Part shown: positions 9,956 through 18,817 of the stretch, piece by piece
Position numbering within the stretch: the stretch's first letter is position 1
How the letters are laid out: each line of letters opens with the position of its first letter
From: Hyphomicrobiales bacterium
Lineage (GTDB): Bacteria > Pseudomonadota > Alphaproteobacteria > Rhizobiales > Beijerinckiaceae
Assembly (NCBI GenBank): GCA_900470775.1
Contig: UCBZ01000009.1
Coordinates: forward strand, 1 to 64,000
Direction of reading: 5' to 3'
Length of the DNA: 64,000 nucleotides
The notes under the pieces: model-generated
The model's database searches: none
What the model was told of the DNA's origin: nothing
What the model saw: the letters and a program-made list of their open reading frames with translations, nothing else
Translations under genes and position numbers: made by a program

Positions 9956-11293
9956 ATGGCATCGGCGGCTGAACAGCTTGCTTCAAACCTGAACTTCGGG
10001 GCGTTCGCCAAGGCGGACGAGCTGAAGAAGCGGATCTGGTTCACCCTGGGTGCGCTGGTGATCTACCGGCTCGGCACCTACATCCCGCTGCCGGGCATGA
10101 ACCCCGACGCCGTCGCCGACCTGTTCAAACAGTCGCAGTCGGGCGTGCTGGGCCTGTTCAACATGTTCTCCGGCGGCGCCGTCGGCCGGCTTGCGATCTT
10201 CGCGCTGGCGATTATGCCGTATATTTCGGCCTCGATCATCGTCCAGCTACTCTCGAGCGTGATCCCGACCTTCGAGGCGCTGAAGAAGGAAGGCGAGCAG
10301 GGCCGCAAGATTCTGAACCAGTACACCCGCTACCTGACGCTCGTGCTCGCCGTGTTCCAGGCTTATGGCATCGGCGTCGGCCTGCAAGGCTCGGGCAATC
10401 TCGTCCTGGAGCCGGGGCCGTTCTTCCTGCTCTCCACGACGATCACCCTGGTCGGCGGCACGATGTTTCTGCTCTGGCTCGGTGAGCAGATCACCAGCCG
10501 CGGCATCGGCAACGGCACCTCGATGATCATCTTCGCCGGCATCATCGCCGAATTCCCCTCCCAGCTCGCGCAGACGCTCGAACTCGGCCGTCAGGGCGCG
10601 ATCTCGACGGGGCTGCTGCTGCTGATCCTGGTCATGGCGATCTGCGTCATCGCGTTCTGCGTGTTCATGGAGCGCGCCCAGCGCCGCCTGCTGATCAACT
10701 ATCCCAAGCGCCAGGTCGGCAACCGGATGTATGAGGGCCAGACCTCGTTCCTGCCGCTGAAGCTCAATACCGCCGGCGTCATCCCGCCGATCTTCGCCTC
10801 GTCGCTGCTGCTGCTGCCGACGACGATCGCGAGCTTCTCGCAAGCTTCGGGCGGCACCGGCTTCCTGTCGATCGTGGCGACCTATCTCGCCCATGGCCGG
10901 CCGCTGTTCATGTTCCTCTACGCGGCGCTGATCATCTTCTTCTGCTTCTTTTACACTGCGATCGTGTTCAATCCGACCGAGACGGCCGACAACCTCAAGA
11001 AGCATGGCGGCTTCATGCCGGGCATCCGTCCCGGCGAGCGCACGGCAGAGCATATCGACCGCGTGCTGACGCGCATCACGGTGCTCGGCGCGGGCTATTT
11101 GACTATCGTCTGCCTTATCCCCGAGTTCATGATCACCTATGCCCAGATACCGATCATCCTGCTGGGCGGCACGTCGCTGCTCATCGTGGTGACGACGACC
11201 ATGGATACTGTGGCGCAAGTCCACGGACATCTGCTGGCCCATCAGTATGAGGGGCTGGTGAAGAAGGCGAAGCTGCGAGGGGCCAAACGCTGA
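9956..11293 (+). CDS. secY: Preprotein translocase subunit SecY
   Basis: The 445-residue membrane protein has ten predicted transmembrane segments and SecY signatures: [14 protein letters not shown] in the first segment, [14 protein letters not shown] in TM2, and the cytoplasmic loop [17 protein letters not shown]. SecY is the channel of the Sec translocon, working with SecE, SecG and SecA or the ribosome. Its stop overlaps adk by one base (TGATG), as in many bacteria. Confidence 0.98.
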   Translation: MASAAEQLASNLNFGAFAKADELKKRIWFTLGALVIYRLGTYIPLPGMNPDAVADLFKQSQSGVLGLFNMFSGGAVGRLAIFALAIMPYISASIIVQLLSSVIPTFEALKKEGEQGRKILNQYTRYLTLVLAVFQAYGIGVGLQGSGNLVLEPGPFFLLSTTITLVGGTMFLLWLGEQITSRGIGNGTSMIIFAGIIAEFPSQLAQTLELGRQGAISTGLLLLILVMAICVIAFCVFMERAQRRLLINYPKRQVGNRMYEGQTSFLPLKLNTAGVIPPIFASSLLLLPTTIASFSQASGGTGFLSIVATYLAHGRPLFMFLYAALIIFFCFFYTAIVFNPTETADNLKKHGGFMPGIRPGERTAEHIDRVLTRITVLGAGYLTIVCLIPEFMITYAQIPIILLGGTSLLIVVTTTMDTVAQVHGHLLAHQYEGLVKKAKLRGAKR

Positions 11294-11877
11294 TGCGAAT
11301 CATATTCCTGGGGCCGCCGGGGGCGGGCAAGGGCACTCAGGCTGCGCGCATCGTCGCGAAGCACGGCATTCCACAACTCTCGACCGGCGACATGCTGCGT
11401 GCGGCTGTCGCCGCCGGCACGCCTGTCGGTATCAAGGCCAAGGCGGTGATGGATGCAGGCGGGTTGGTCTCCGACGAGATCGTCATCGGCATCGTCGCAG
11501 ACCGCATCGAGGAGCCGGATGCCAAGAAGGGCTTCATCCTCGACGGCTTTCCGCGCACCTTGGCCCAGGCTCAGGCGCTCGACGCGATGCTCGCCTCCAA
11601 GCACCTGGAACTCGACACGGTGCTGGAGCTGACGGTCGACCAGACCAAGCTCGTGGACCGCATCGTCAAGCGCGCCGAGGAGGCGAAGGCGGCCGGACAG
11701 CCGGTCCGCAAGGACGATGATCCGGAGGTCTTCAAGACCAGGCTGGAAGCCTATAACCGCGACACAGCCGTGGTCTCCCCCTACTACGCCGCGCGCGGCC
11801 AGGTGATCGAGATCGACGGCATGCAGCCGATCGATGCTGTGACGGCTGCGATCGAGAAGGCTCTGGTCGGACACTGA
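11293..11877 (+). CDS. adk: Adenylate kinase (short-lid form)
   Basis: The 194-residue enzyme interconverts ATP plus AMP and two ADP. It has the P-loop GPPGAGKGT at residues 7-15, the AMP-binding STGDMLR, and FILDGFPRT. The LID domain is the short type without the zinc-binding insertion, as usual in Hyphomicrobiales. Translation is coupled to secY by a one-base overlap. A 236-base gap follows, marking the spc/alpha boundary. Confidence 0.98.
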   Translation: MRIIFLGPPGAGKGTQAARIVAKHGIPQLSTGDMLRAAVAAGTPVGIKAKAVMDAGGLVSDEIVIGIVADRIEEPDAKKGFILDGFPRTLAQAQALDAMLASKHLELDTVLELTVDQTKLVDRIVKRAEEAKAAGQPVRKDDDPEVFKTRLEAYNRDTAVVSPYYAARGQVIEIDGMQPIDAVTAAIEKALVGH

Positions 11878-12113
11878 ATTCCGTGTTGGCACGTTTCTTG
11901 GTCGCAAGGGTTGACTCGTCGCGGCCAAGCGACTAACGACCCCACTTCCGGTTTCATGCGAGCGATGCCGTTACCTTCGCGAGAAGGAGCGACGTCGCGT
12001 TCTCGCGTGGAACGGGTTCAACGCTTCGCAAAGGCCGGCCTCCACCGGCGCGAGGTTATCAATAACCGCCGGCACGCCATCGGGCGTCGACTGGCCGACA
12101 TGGAGAGACGATC

Positions 12114-12482
12114 ATGGCTCGTATCGCGGGCGTCAACATTCCCACCGGCAAGCGCGTCGTCATCGGCCTGCAGTACATCCACGGCATCGGCGCGACCAAG
12201 GCCCAGGAAATCTGCACCAAGGTCGGCATCGCCGCCGAGCGCCGCGTCAACCAGCTGACTGACGCCGAAGTGCTTCAGATCCGCGAAGCGATTGATCGCG
12301 ATTATCTCGTCGAGGGCGACCTGCGTCGCGAAGTCTCGATGAACATCAAGCGTCTGATGGATCTCGGCTGCTATCGCGGCCTGCGTCATCGCCGTGGCCT
12401 GCCGGTTCGTGGCCAGCGCACGCATACCAATGCGCGCACCCGGAAGGGCAAGCCGAAGGCGATCGCCGGCAAGAAGAAGTGA
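12114..12482 (+). CDS. rpsM: 30S ribosomal protein S13
   Basis: S13 of 122 residues, starting [20 protein letters not shown] and ending with the basic tail [21 protein letters not shown] that reaches the P-site tRNA. It lies in the 30S head with S19. The upstream gap (11878-12113) holds a TTGACT-like -35 at 11911 and a small GGTTAT/ATAACC hairpin, but I cannot define a promoter with confidence. Confidence 0.98.
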   Translation: MARIAGVNIPTGKRVVIGLQYIHGIGATKAQEICTKVGIAAERRVNQLTDAEVLQIREAIDRDYLVEGDLRREVSMNIKRLMDLGCYRGLRHRRGLPVRGQRTHTNARTRKGKPKAIAGKKK

Positions 12483-12500
12483 CGATTGCCTGAGGCGATC

Positions 12501-12594
12501 GTCATCCTTGGGCTTGACCCGAGGATCTCGTGACGAGGGCGCCTTTGGCGCCTTCTCCTGCCTGAGATGCTCGGCACAAGGCCGAGCATGACGG
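12501..12594 (+). repeat. RIME-like palindromic intergenic repeat inside the alpha operon
   Basis: A two-hairpin repeat between rpsM and rpsK. The left stem is ATCCTTGGG/CCCGAGGAT and the right stem ATGCTCGGC/GCCGAGCAT followed by GACGG. The right module recurs almost unchanged at 33370-33397, 34007-34037 and 63311-63338. Such mosaic palindromes of about 100 bp are known from rhizobial genomes as RIME. This copy must be co-transcribed with ribosomal genes. Confidence 0.8.
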
Positions 12595-12651
12595 CGGAAT
12601 ACCTCTCCCCAGCGCCTGGCATCACGGGCGCGCTCGAAGGATGAAAGACCT

Positions 12652-13041
12652 ATGGCCAAGGAAGCCCAGCGCGTGAAGCGCCGCGAACGCAAGAACATCG
12701 TCTCTGGCGTCGCCCATGTGAACGCCTCGTTCAACAACACCATGATCACCATCACCGACGCGCAGGGCAACACGATCTCGTGGTCGTCGGCCGGCACGAT
12801 GGGCTTCAAGGGCTCGCGCAAGTCGACCCCCTATGCGGCTCAGGTCGCAGCCGAGGACGCCGCCCGCAAGGCTGCCGAGCACGGCATGCGCACGCTCGAA
12901 GTCGAGGTCACCGGCCCGGGTTCGGGACGTGAGTCGGCTCTTCGTGCCTTGCAGGCCGCGGGCTTCACCGTGACCTCGATCCGCGACGTGACGCCGATCC
13001 CGCATAACGGCTGCCGTCCGCGCAAGCGCCGTCGCGTCTGA
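12652..13041 (+). CDS. rpsK: 30S ribosomal protein S11
   Basis: The 129-residue protein has the S11 core [21 protein letters not shown] and the C-terminal [18 protein letters not shown]11 forms the mRNA exit channel platform with S7. It is separated from rpsM by 169 bases rather than the usual few, because of the inserted repeat. Confidence 0.98.
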   Translation: MAKEAQRVKRRERKNIVSGVAHVNASFNNTMITITDAQGNTISWSSAGTMGFKGSRKSTPYAAQVAAEDAARKAAEHGMRTLEVEVTGPGSGRESALRALQAAGFTVTSIRDVTPIPHNGCRPRKRRRV

Positions 13042-13054
13042 TACCCGATCTTCG

Positions 13055-13078
13055 AGGCGCCCGCACCGGCGGGCGCCT
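13055..13078 (+). other. Perfect 10-bp stem-loop between S11 and rpoA
   Basis: AGGCGCCCGC (13055-13064) pairs exactly with GCGGGCGCCT (13069-13078) around the tetraloop ACCG. There is no T-run afterwards and rpoA follows 51 bases later. Probably an mRNA-processing or stability hairpin, or a weak attenuator adjusting RNA polymerase alpha output; the role is inferred. Confidence 0.7.
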
Positions 13079-13129
13079 GTCCGGGGCGGCCCGCCGCCGC
13101 CATTGAATTCAAGCACCAGGAGTGCGGTC

Positions 13130-14146
13130 GTGATCAGCAAGAACTGGCAGGATCTGTCAAAGCCCAACAAGCTCGAAATCAAGGTCGGAGACGATCCGAA
13201 GCGTCAGGCGACCGTCGTCGCCCGTCCGCTGGAGCGTGGCTTCGGCATGACGCTCGGCAACGCGCTGCGTCGCGTGCTGCTTTCCTCGCTTCAGGGCGCA
13301 GCCGTCACCGCCGTCCAGATCGACGGCGTGCTGCATGAATTCTCGTCGATCCCGGGCGTCCGCGAGGACGTCACCGATATCGTCCTCAACATCAAGGCCA
13401 TCGCGGTCAAGATGCAGGGCGAGGGCCCCAAGCGCATGACCCTGCGCAAGACCGGCCCGGGCACCGTCACCGCCGGCGACATCAACACCATCGGCGACGT
13501 CTCGATCCTGAACCCCGACCTCGTGCTCTGCACGCTGGACGAGGGCTCCGAGATCCGCATGGAGTTCACGGTCAACACCGGCAAGGGCTACGTCCCCTCC
13601 GAGCAGAACCGTCCGGAAGATGCGCCGATCGGCCTGATCCCGGTCGACAGCCTGTATTCGCCGGTCAAGAAGGTGTCCTATCGCGTCGAGAACACCCGCG
13701 AGGGCCAGAACCTCGACCGCGACATGCTCACGCTGAACATCGAGACGAACGGCTCGGTGACCCCTGAGGACGCGCTGGCGCTGGCCGCCCGCATCCTGCA
13801 GGACCAGCTTGCGGTGTTCATCACCTTTGAGGAGCCGCGCAAGGAAGAGGCCGTCTCGACTGCGCCGCAGCTGCCCTTCAACCCGGCGCTGCTCAAGAAG
13901 GTCGACGAGCTCGAGCTTTCGGTGCGTTCGGCGAACTGCCTGAAGAACGACAACATCGTCTATATCGGCGACCTGATCCAGAAGTCGGAGGGCGAGATGC
14001 TGCGCACCCCGAACTTCGGCCGCAAGTCGCTGAACGAGATCAAGGAAGTGCTCGCCACCATGGGCCTCCACCTCGGCATGGACGTCACCGGCTGGCCGCC
14101 GGAGAACATCGAAGAGCTCGCGAAGCGCTTCGAAGAGCACTACTGA
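13130..14146 (+). CDS. rpoA: DNA-directed RNA polymerase subunit alpha
   Basis: I chose the GTG at 13130, preceded by a CAGGAG ribosome binding site; it yields a 338-residue protein starting (M)[16 protein letters not shown], like other rhizobial alphas. The N-terminal dimerisation domain contains [19 protein letters not shown]. The C-terminal domain (about residues 250-325, with [14 protein letters not shown] and [16 protein letters not shown]) contacts UP elements and activators. An in-frame ATG at 13103 lies in the hairpin-bearing gap and is less likely. Confidence 0.98.
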   Translation: MISKNWQDLSKPNKLEIKVGDDPKRQATVVARPLERGFGMTLGNALRRVLLSSLQGAAVTAVQIDGVLHEFSSIPGVREDVTDIVLNIKAIAVKMQGEGPKRMTLRKTGPGTVTAGDINTIGDVSILNPDLVLCTLDEGSEIRMEFTVNTGKGYVPSEQNRPEDAPIGLIPVDSLYSPVKKVSYRVENTREGQNLDRDMLTLNIETNGSVTPEDALALAARILQDQLAVFITFEEPRKEEAVSTAPQLPFNPALLKKVDELELSVRSANCLKNDNIVYIGDLIQKSEGEMLRTPNFGRKSLNEIKEVLATMGLHLGMDVTGWPPENIEELAKRFEEHY

Positions 14147-14154
14147 GATCATCC

Positions 14155-14241
14155 GGCGCGGGCTCGATCCCGCGCCGCTTTCCCGCCCGGCGCATGAGCG
14201 CCGGAGCATAAAGGACGGCCGTACCGTGGCACGGCGGCCGT
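14155..14241 (+). other. Cluster of three hairpins between rpoA and rplQ
   Basis: Three consecutive inverted repeats fill the 117-base gap: GGCGCGGG/CCCGCGCC (14155-14176), CCGGCGC/GCGCCGG around ATGA (14187-14204), and ACGGCCG/CGGCCGT with an inner CCGT/ACGG stem (14215-14241). The first is followed by only three T residues, so full termination is unlikely. The cluster could reduce readthrough into rplQ or protect the rpoA mRNA end. Confidence 0.65.
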
Positions 14242-14263
14242 AAATCAACGAAGGAGCCAAACT

Positions 14264-14680
14264 ATGCGTCACGGTTTTCGCGGTCGTCGTTTCAACCGCT
14301 CGGTCGAGCATCGCAAGGCGATGTTCGCCAACATGTCCCAGGCCCTGATCAAGCACGAGCAGATCACCACCACGCTGCCGAAGGCGAAGGATCTGCGTCC
14401 GGTCGTCGAGAAGCTGATCACGCTCGCCAAGCGCGGCGACCTGCATGCCCGCCGTCAGGCGATCGCGCAGATCAAGGATGTCGTCCTGGTCGCTAAGCTC
14501 TTCGCGGTGCTCGGGCCCCGCTACAAGGAGCGCAATGGCGGCTATCTGCGCATCATGAAGGCGGGCTTCCGCTTCGGTGACAACGCGCCGCTGGCCGTGA
14601 TCGAGTTCGTCGATCGCGACGTCGATGCCAAGGGCAAGGATTCCGGCCCGGTCTTCACGGCGGAAGACGAGGCAGCCTGA
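14264..14680 (+). CDS. rplQ: 50S ribosomal protein L17
   Basis: L17 of 138 residues, starting [21 protein letters not shown] and carrying [22 protein letters not shown], both diagnostic. L17 lies near the tunnel exit. An AAGGAGC ribosome binding site precedes the ATG. It is the last gene of the alpha block, followed by an intrinsic terminator 26 bases downstream. Confidence 0.98.
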   Translation: MRHGFRGRRFNRSVEHRKAMFANMSQALIKHEQITTTLPKAKDLRPVVEKLITLAKRGDLHARRQAIAQIKDVVLVAKLFAVLGPRYKERNGGYLRIMKAGFRFGDNAPLAVIEFVDRDVDAKGKDSGPVFTAEDEAA

Positions 14681-14706
14681 GGTTTTCCTCGGTCTCACTG
14701 GTTTCG

Positions 14707-14735
14707 AAAGGGCGGCCCACGGGTCGCCCTTTTTT
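14707..14735 (+). terminator. Intrinsic terminator of the ribosomal supercluster
   Basis: An 8-base stem AAAGGGCG (14707-14714) pairs with CGCCCTTT (14725-14732) and runs into six T residues. This is a standard Rho-independent terminator directly after rplQ and closes the S10-spc-alpha transcription unit. Confidence 0.9.
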
Positions 14736-14806
14736 GCGTTGGTGGCGCTGCCGTCATGTAGGCGGGAGTATGTGCCGCGGTTCGGCGGGATGGGGCTGCG
14801 AGATCG

Positions 14807-15778
14807 ATGGAGCAGGGTCGTTTCAATGCATATGTCGGTCTTGCGCGCGACGGCAGGAACGGCATCTGGCGGATCCTCACGGGTTTTCTTGCCGTCGCGA
14901 TCATCTGGATCGCTCTAGGTATCGCGATCGTGGTGGCGGGTGCCGCTTTGTTCGTGGCGCGTAGCGGCGGTAGAGCCGATAGCATCGACGCCATCTTCGC
15001 CACCTTCGATTATCAGGTGCTGGCGGCCGACCCGTTGGGCTCAGGCACAGTTCTGCTGTCGTTCGCCGGCATTTGGGCTGGCGTCTGGCTGATCATGCGG
15101 ATTCTTCACAGGCGATCGATCCGAGATCTCTTCGGTGTCGAACGCAGAGTGCTCTGGTCGGATTTCCTGCGGGCTTCTCTTGTCACCTTTGTCGTCGGCC
15201 TGATCGCGATTCCGTTCCTTCTGCTGGTCGATCCGACCGTACAGCGCGGAGACATTAGCCTGTCGGGCTGGCTCATCGCCGCACTGCCGCTGATGCTTTG
15301 CTGCTTCGTGCAAACCTCGGCGGAGGAAATCCTGTTCCGCGGCTATCTGCACCAGACGCTGGCCGCACGCTATGCAACGCCTGCGATCTGGCTGGGTCTT
15401 CCGACGATCCTGTTCACGCTCCTGCACTGGGAAGGCGAGGCGTCCTCGGCCATCAACCTGTCGGTTCTGGTGACGATCGGCGTGTTCGCGCTGAGCATGA
15501 GCTACCTGTTGATCAAGACCGGAAACCTCGCGGCGGCGATGGGCGCTCATTTCGGCAATAACATCGGCGCCTTCCTGATTTTCTCGTCGCAGCCGGAATT
15601 CAGCGGCGGAGTTCTGTTCATGGGGCGCTCGATCCGGGAACCCGGCTGGACGACGGAGCAAGCGCTGATGCTTGGCGTTATCGGCGTTGTGGCAATCCTC
15701 GTCGCGCAGGTGCTGCTCGTGCATCCGGCCTCGCCGGTACGCCTGCGTTCCCTGTCCCGGCCTCGGCCCCTTGGTTAG
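14807..15778 (+). CDS. CPBP-family intramembrane metalloprotease
   Basis: The 323-residue membrane protein has about eight hydrophobic segments and the three CPBP (CAAX protease and bacteriocin-processing) motifs: EEILFR at residues 173-178, a His in FTLLHWEG (His207) and the HFGNN motif (His248). These residues form the predicted metal or glutamate active site within the membrane. The substrate is unknown; family members process prenylated or small membrane peptides. It stands alone between the ribosomal terminator and a solute-binding protein gene, so context gives no further hint. Confidence 0.85.
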   Translation: MEQGRFNAYVGLARDGRNGIWRILTGFLAVAIIWIALGIAIVVAGAALFVARSGGRADSIDAIFATFDYQVLAADPLGSGTVLLSFAGIWAGVWLIMRILHRRSIRDLFGVERRVLWSDFLRASLVTFVVGLIAIPFLLLVDPTVQRGDISLSGWLIAALPLMLCCFVQTSAEEILFRGYLHQTLAARYATPAIWLGLPTILFTLLHWEGEASSAINLSVLVTIGVFALSMSYLLIKTGNLAAAMGAHFGNNIGAFLIFSSQPEFSGGVLFMGRSIREPGWTTEQALMLGVIGVVAILVAQVLLVHPASPVRLRSLSRPRPLG

Positions 15779-15841
15779 AGTCGGCCGGCGATGCTAAGCT
15801 GTTCATTGAGTCAACGCGGCATCGCCACAGCAGGATTTAGC

Positions 15842-16804
15842 ATGAACGCCAGATCACTTGTTTCAGCGGCGGCGCTCGCGCTCGTCGCGATGGGCTCACC
15901 GCTTTCTGCCCAGGACTACCCCTCCAAGGCGATCACCATGATCGTGCCCTTCGCGGCCGGCGGCTCGTCAGACGTGATCGCCCGGCTCGTCGGCGACGAG
16001 ATGGGGCGGGTGCTTGGGCAGCGCATCGTGATGGAGAACATGGGCGGGGCGGGCGGCGCCACCGCGCTGTCGCGGGCCTCGCGCGCGGAGCCCGACGGCT
16101 ACACCATCGTCATCGGCAACAGCGGCACGAATGCCGCCTCCTATTCGATCTATCCTGACCTGAAATACACCCAGGCCGATTTCGCGCCGGTCGGCCTCGT
16201 TGCCAAGACCTCGCCGATGATCGCGCTGAAGCTCGACTTTCCGGCCAAGACGCTGATGGAGTTCGTCGCCTATGCGAAGGCCAACCCGGGCAAGGTCAGC
16301 CTCGGCCATGCCGGCGTCGGCTCCTCGAACTATCTGATCTGCCGGACCTTCATCAAGGCGGCGGGCGTCGATGTGGCGCTGGTCAGCTATCGCGGCGCGG
16401 GGCCTGCCCTGAACGACCTGATGGGTGGGCAGATCGACGGCGTCTGTGACGCGGCGACGTCGCTGTCTGGCGCTGTCATGGGCGAGAAGGCGAGGGCGCT
16501 CGTGGTCGCCACGCCGTCGCGGCTGGCGAGCCTGCCGGATGTTCCGACCTCGGCGGAGGCCGGCCTGCCCGCGTTCCAGGCGCAGGGCTGGAACGCGATC
16601 TTCGTGCCGAAGAACACGCCCGAACCGATCGTCGCCAAGCTGAACGCGGCGTTGCGGACGGCGCTGGCGAGCTCAAACCTGCAAGGCCGCTTCAAGGAAC
16701 TGTCATCGGTCGTGCCGACGCCCGACGAGATGACCCCGGCCTTTGTCGCGGCTATGATTCCAGGCGAGATCGAGAAGTATCGCGTGTTGCTCAGCGACAA
16801 GTGA
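15842..16804 (+). CDS. Tripartite tricarboxylate transporter (Bug/TctC-type) substrate-binding protein
   Basis: A 320-residue periplasmic protein with an N-terminal signal peptide (SAAALALVAMGSPLSAQD) and the Bug-family start DYPSKAITMIVPFAAGGSSD, followed by SYRGAGPALNDLMGGQID. Such proteins bind carboxylates or related small molecules for TctAB-type uptake. I took the ATG at 15842, because the upstream alternative at 15791 would add residues before a good signal peptide. No tctA or tctB lies nearby, so this is an orphan binding protein with unknown ligand, common in this family. Confidence 0.9.
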   Translation: MNARSLVSAAALALVAMGSPLSAQDYPSKAITMIVPFAAGGSSDVIARLVGDEMGRVLGQRIVMENMGGAGGATALSRASRAEPDGYTIVIGNSGTNAASYSIYPDLKYTQADFAPVGLVAKTSPMIALKLDFPAKTLMEFVAYAKANPGKVSLGHAGVGSSNYLICRTFIKAAGVDVALVSYRGAGPALNDLMGGQIDGVCDAATSLSGAVMGEKARALVVATPSRLASLPDVPTSAEAGLPAFQAQGWNAIFVPKNTPEPIVAKLNAALRTALASSNLQGRFKELSSVVPTPDEMTPAFVAAMIPGEIEKYRVLLSDK

Positions 16805-16820
16805 TCGATTGCGAAGGCCG

Positions 16821-17240
16821 TCAGGCGCGCTGGCGCGAGAGTTCGCCGGCAAGATCGACGAGATCGTCGGCCGCGTGCTGGGGCAGGTCGTCTTCAGGCG
16901 TCACGCCATACAGTCCGAAGATGAACATCGTGGTCTCGTCCCGCTCGGCGAGGCCCATCGACCACTGTGGAAATCCGCGTTGGTCGATCGGGCTTTCCGC
17001 CAGCAACCGGACCTCGGCGTGACGGGGATCGGCCACGATCCGGCCATAGGTCTCCGCGACGGTCGCGCTTTCGCCTTCCAGCACCTGCGCGAAGGCGCCG
17101 GTCGTGGCAAGGAGGAAGCCGGTGATCTCGTGGCGGGCGTTCAGGCGGCGGGCGCTCTCGATGATCCTGTCGAGCTCGACCTGACGATTGGCCTCGACGA
17201 GCCGGCTTTGGCTGGCATAGACAAGTCGGATCAAGCTCAT
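16821..17240 (-). CDS. Short BLUF-domain blue-light photoreceptor
   Basis: The 139-residue protein is essentially one BLUF (flavin-binding, blue-light) domain. The key residues align with AppA by constant offset: Tyr8 (in LIRLVYASQS), Asn34, Gln52 (FAQVLEGE), Trp93 and Met95 (PQWSMG). Tyr and Gln form the photoswitch with FAD. After the domain only about 40 residues remain, with no GGDEF, EAL or other output domain, so it probably signals by protein-protein contact. The start is set at the Met before SLIRLVYAS; the frame is open upstream. It converges on the binding-protein gene. Confidence 0.93.
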   Translation of the reverse strand: MSLIRLVYASQSRLVEANRQVELDRIIESARRLNARHEITGFLLATTGAFAQVLEGESATVAETYGRIVADPRHAEVRLLAESPIDQRGFPQWSMGLAERDETTMFIFGLYGVTPEDDLPQHAADDLVDLAGELSRQRA

Positions 17241-17383
17241 GGGCCATTCCTTCGACGCAAGTGACCGGTGATCGTGGGCTGAAACCAGGCCCTCGGCACC
17301 GGAACGGCGACGGGCGGCATCCATGGATCGATAGTGGAGCTGAAACGTTGCCACCACGCCTTTGTTTCATCGCGAGGACAGGA

Positions 17384-18817
17384 ATGACCAAACGTTTCGT
17401 GAGTTTCCGGCCCCGATCTGCCGCCGGCGCGCTTGTGCTGGCGCTGGCGCTCGGGGTTGCGGCCGGTCCTGCGAGCGCGCAGCTCAAGCAGGTGCCCGAG
17501 TCGCGCCAGGAGATCTCGCTCTCCTTTGCCGGGGTCGTGAAGAAGAGCGCCGCCGCCGTCGTCAATGTCTATGGCGCGCGCGTCGAGAAGCAGCCGCGCA
17601 ACCCCTTCATGGATGATCCGTTCTTCCGCCGCTTCTTCGGCGACGGCGGCTTCGGCGTGCCGCAGGAGCGGGTGCAGCGTTCGCTCGGCTCGGGCGTCGT
17701 CGTCGACACCAGCGGGCTGGTCGTCACCAACAACCACGTCATCGAGGGCATGAGCGAGGTCAAGGTCGCTTTCGCCGACAAGCGCGAGGTCGAGGCAACG
17801 ATCCTGCTGCGCGATCCACGCACCGATCTCGCGGTGCTCAAGCTCAAGGCGCCCAAGGATCTTGTGGCGATCGACCTCGCCGATTCCGACAAGGTCGAGA
17901 TCGGCGACATCGTGCTGGCGATCGGTAATCCCTTCGGCGTCGGCCAGACGGTGACGCAGGGCATCGTCTCGGCGCTCGCCCGCACGCAGATCGGCGTCGG
18001 CGATGCGCAGTCCTTCATCCAGACCGATGCCGCGATCAATCCCGGCAATTCGGGTGGTGCGCTCGTCGACATGCAGGGCCGCGTCGTCGGCATCAACACC
18101 GCGATCTTCTCGCGCTCGGGCGGCAGCGTCGGCATCGGCTTCGCTATCCCCTCGTCGATGGTGCGCGTCGTGCTGGAAAGCGCCAAGGCTGGCGCCAAGA
18201 CGGTGCGCCGGCCCTGGTTCGGGGCGCGTCTCCAGGCGCTGACGGCCGAAGTCGCGGACGGACTCGGGCTCGACCGGCCGGCCGGTTCGGTCGTTGCGAG
18301 TGTCGTCGAGAAGGGGCCGGCGGCCGAAGGCGGCCTGCAGCGCTCCGACGTGATCCTGGCCGTGGACGGCGTCAGTGTCGATGATCCGGAATCCTTCGGC
18401 TATCGCTTCGCGACGCGGCCCCTGGGCGGCGTGACCACGCTCAGTGTTTTGCGTGGGGGCAAGCGGGTCGTCATCCCCGTCAAGCTCATTCCGGCTCCGG
18501 AACTGCGACCACGCGAGCCGGTGACGCTGTCGGGCCGCTCGCCGCTGGCGGGGCTCACCGTGATGAACCTGTCGCCGGCGCTGGCCGAGGAGCTGGCGAT
18601 CGATGCCAGCACGGACGGCGTCGTCGTCGGCGAGATCGAGGAGGGCAGCACGGCCGCTCGCGTCGGTTTCCAGAAGGGCGACATCATTCAGGCCCTGAAC
18701 GGCGAGCGCATGGCGAAGTCGCGCGATGTCGAGACCGCGCTGAAGGAGCGCAAGCGCCAGTGGGAGGTGACGATCTCGCGCGGCGGCCAGAGTGTGACCT
18801 CGGTCTTCCCGGGGTGA
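17384..18817 (+). CDS. DegP/HtrA-family periplasmic serine endoprotease
   Basis: This 477-residue exported protease has a signal peptide ending near residue 33 (AAGPASAQL). The trypsin-like domain carries the triad His118 (TNNHVI), Asp148 (TDLAVLK) and Ser223 (GNSGGAL). Two PDZ domains follow, at about residues 285-375 and 390-475. HtrA/Do proteases degrade or refold misfolded envelope proteins. I chose the ATG at 17384 because it precedes the signal peptide and follows an AGGA ribosome binding site. Its stop overlaps the rarA start (GTGA), coupling the two genes. Confidence 0.95.
   Translation: MTKRFVSFRPRSAAGALVLALALGVAAGPASAQLKQVPESRQEISLSFAGVVKKSAAAVVNVYGARVEKQPRNPFMDDPFFRRFFGDGGFGVPQERVQRSLGSGVVVDTSGLVVTNNHVIEGMSEVKVAFADKREVEATILLRDPRTDLAVLKLKAPKDLVAIDLADSDKVEIGDIVLAIGNPFGVGQTVTQGIVSALARTQIGVGDAQSFIQTDAAINPGNSGGALVDMQGRVVGINTAIFSRSGGSVGIGFAIPSSMVRVVLESAKAGAKTVRRPWFGARLQALTAEVADGLGLDRPAGSVVASVVEKGPAAEGGLQRSDVILAVDGVSVDDPESFGYRFATRPLGGVTTLSVLRGGKRVVIPVKLIPAPELRPREPVTLSGRSPLAGLTVMNLSPALAEELAIDASTDGVVVGEIEEGSTAARVGFQKGDIIQALNGERMAKSRDVETALKERKRQWEVTISRGGQSVTSVFPG

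Noticed and set aside
11911..11939. TTGACT-based promoter before rpsM
   Set aside because: The matching -10 region (TAACGA or CTAACG) is too poor to call; mentioned only in the rpsM entry.
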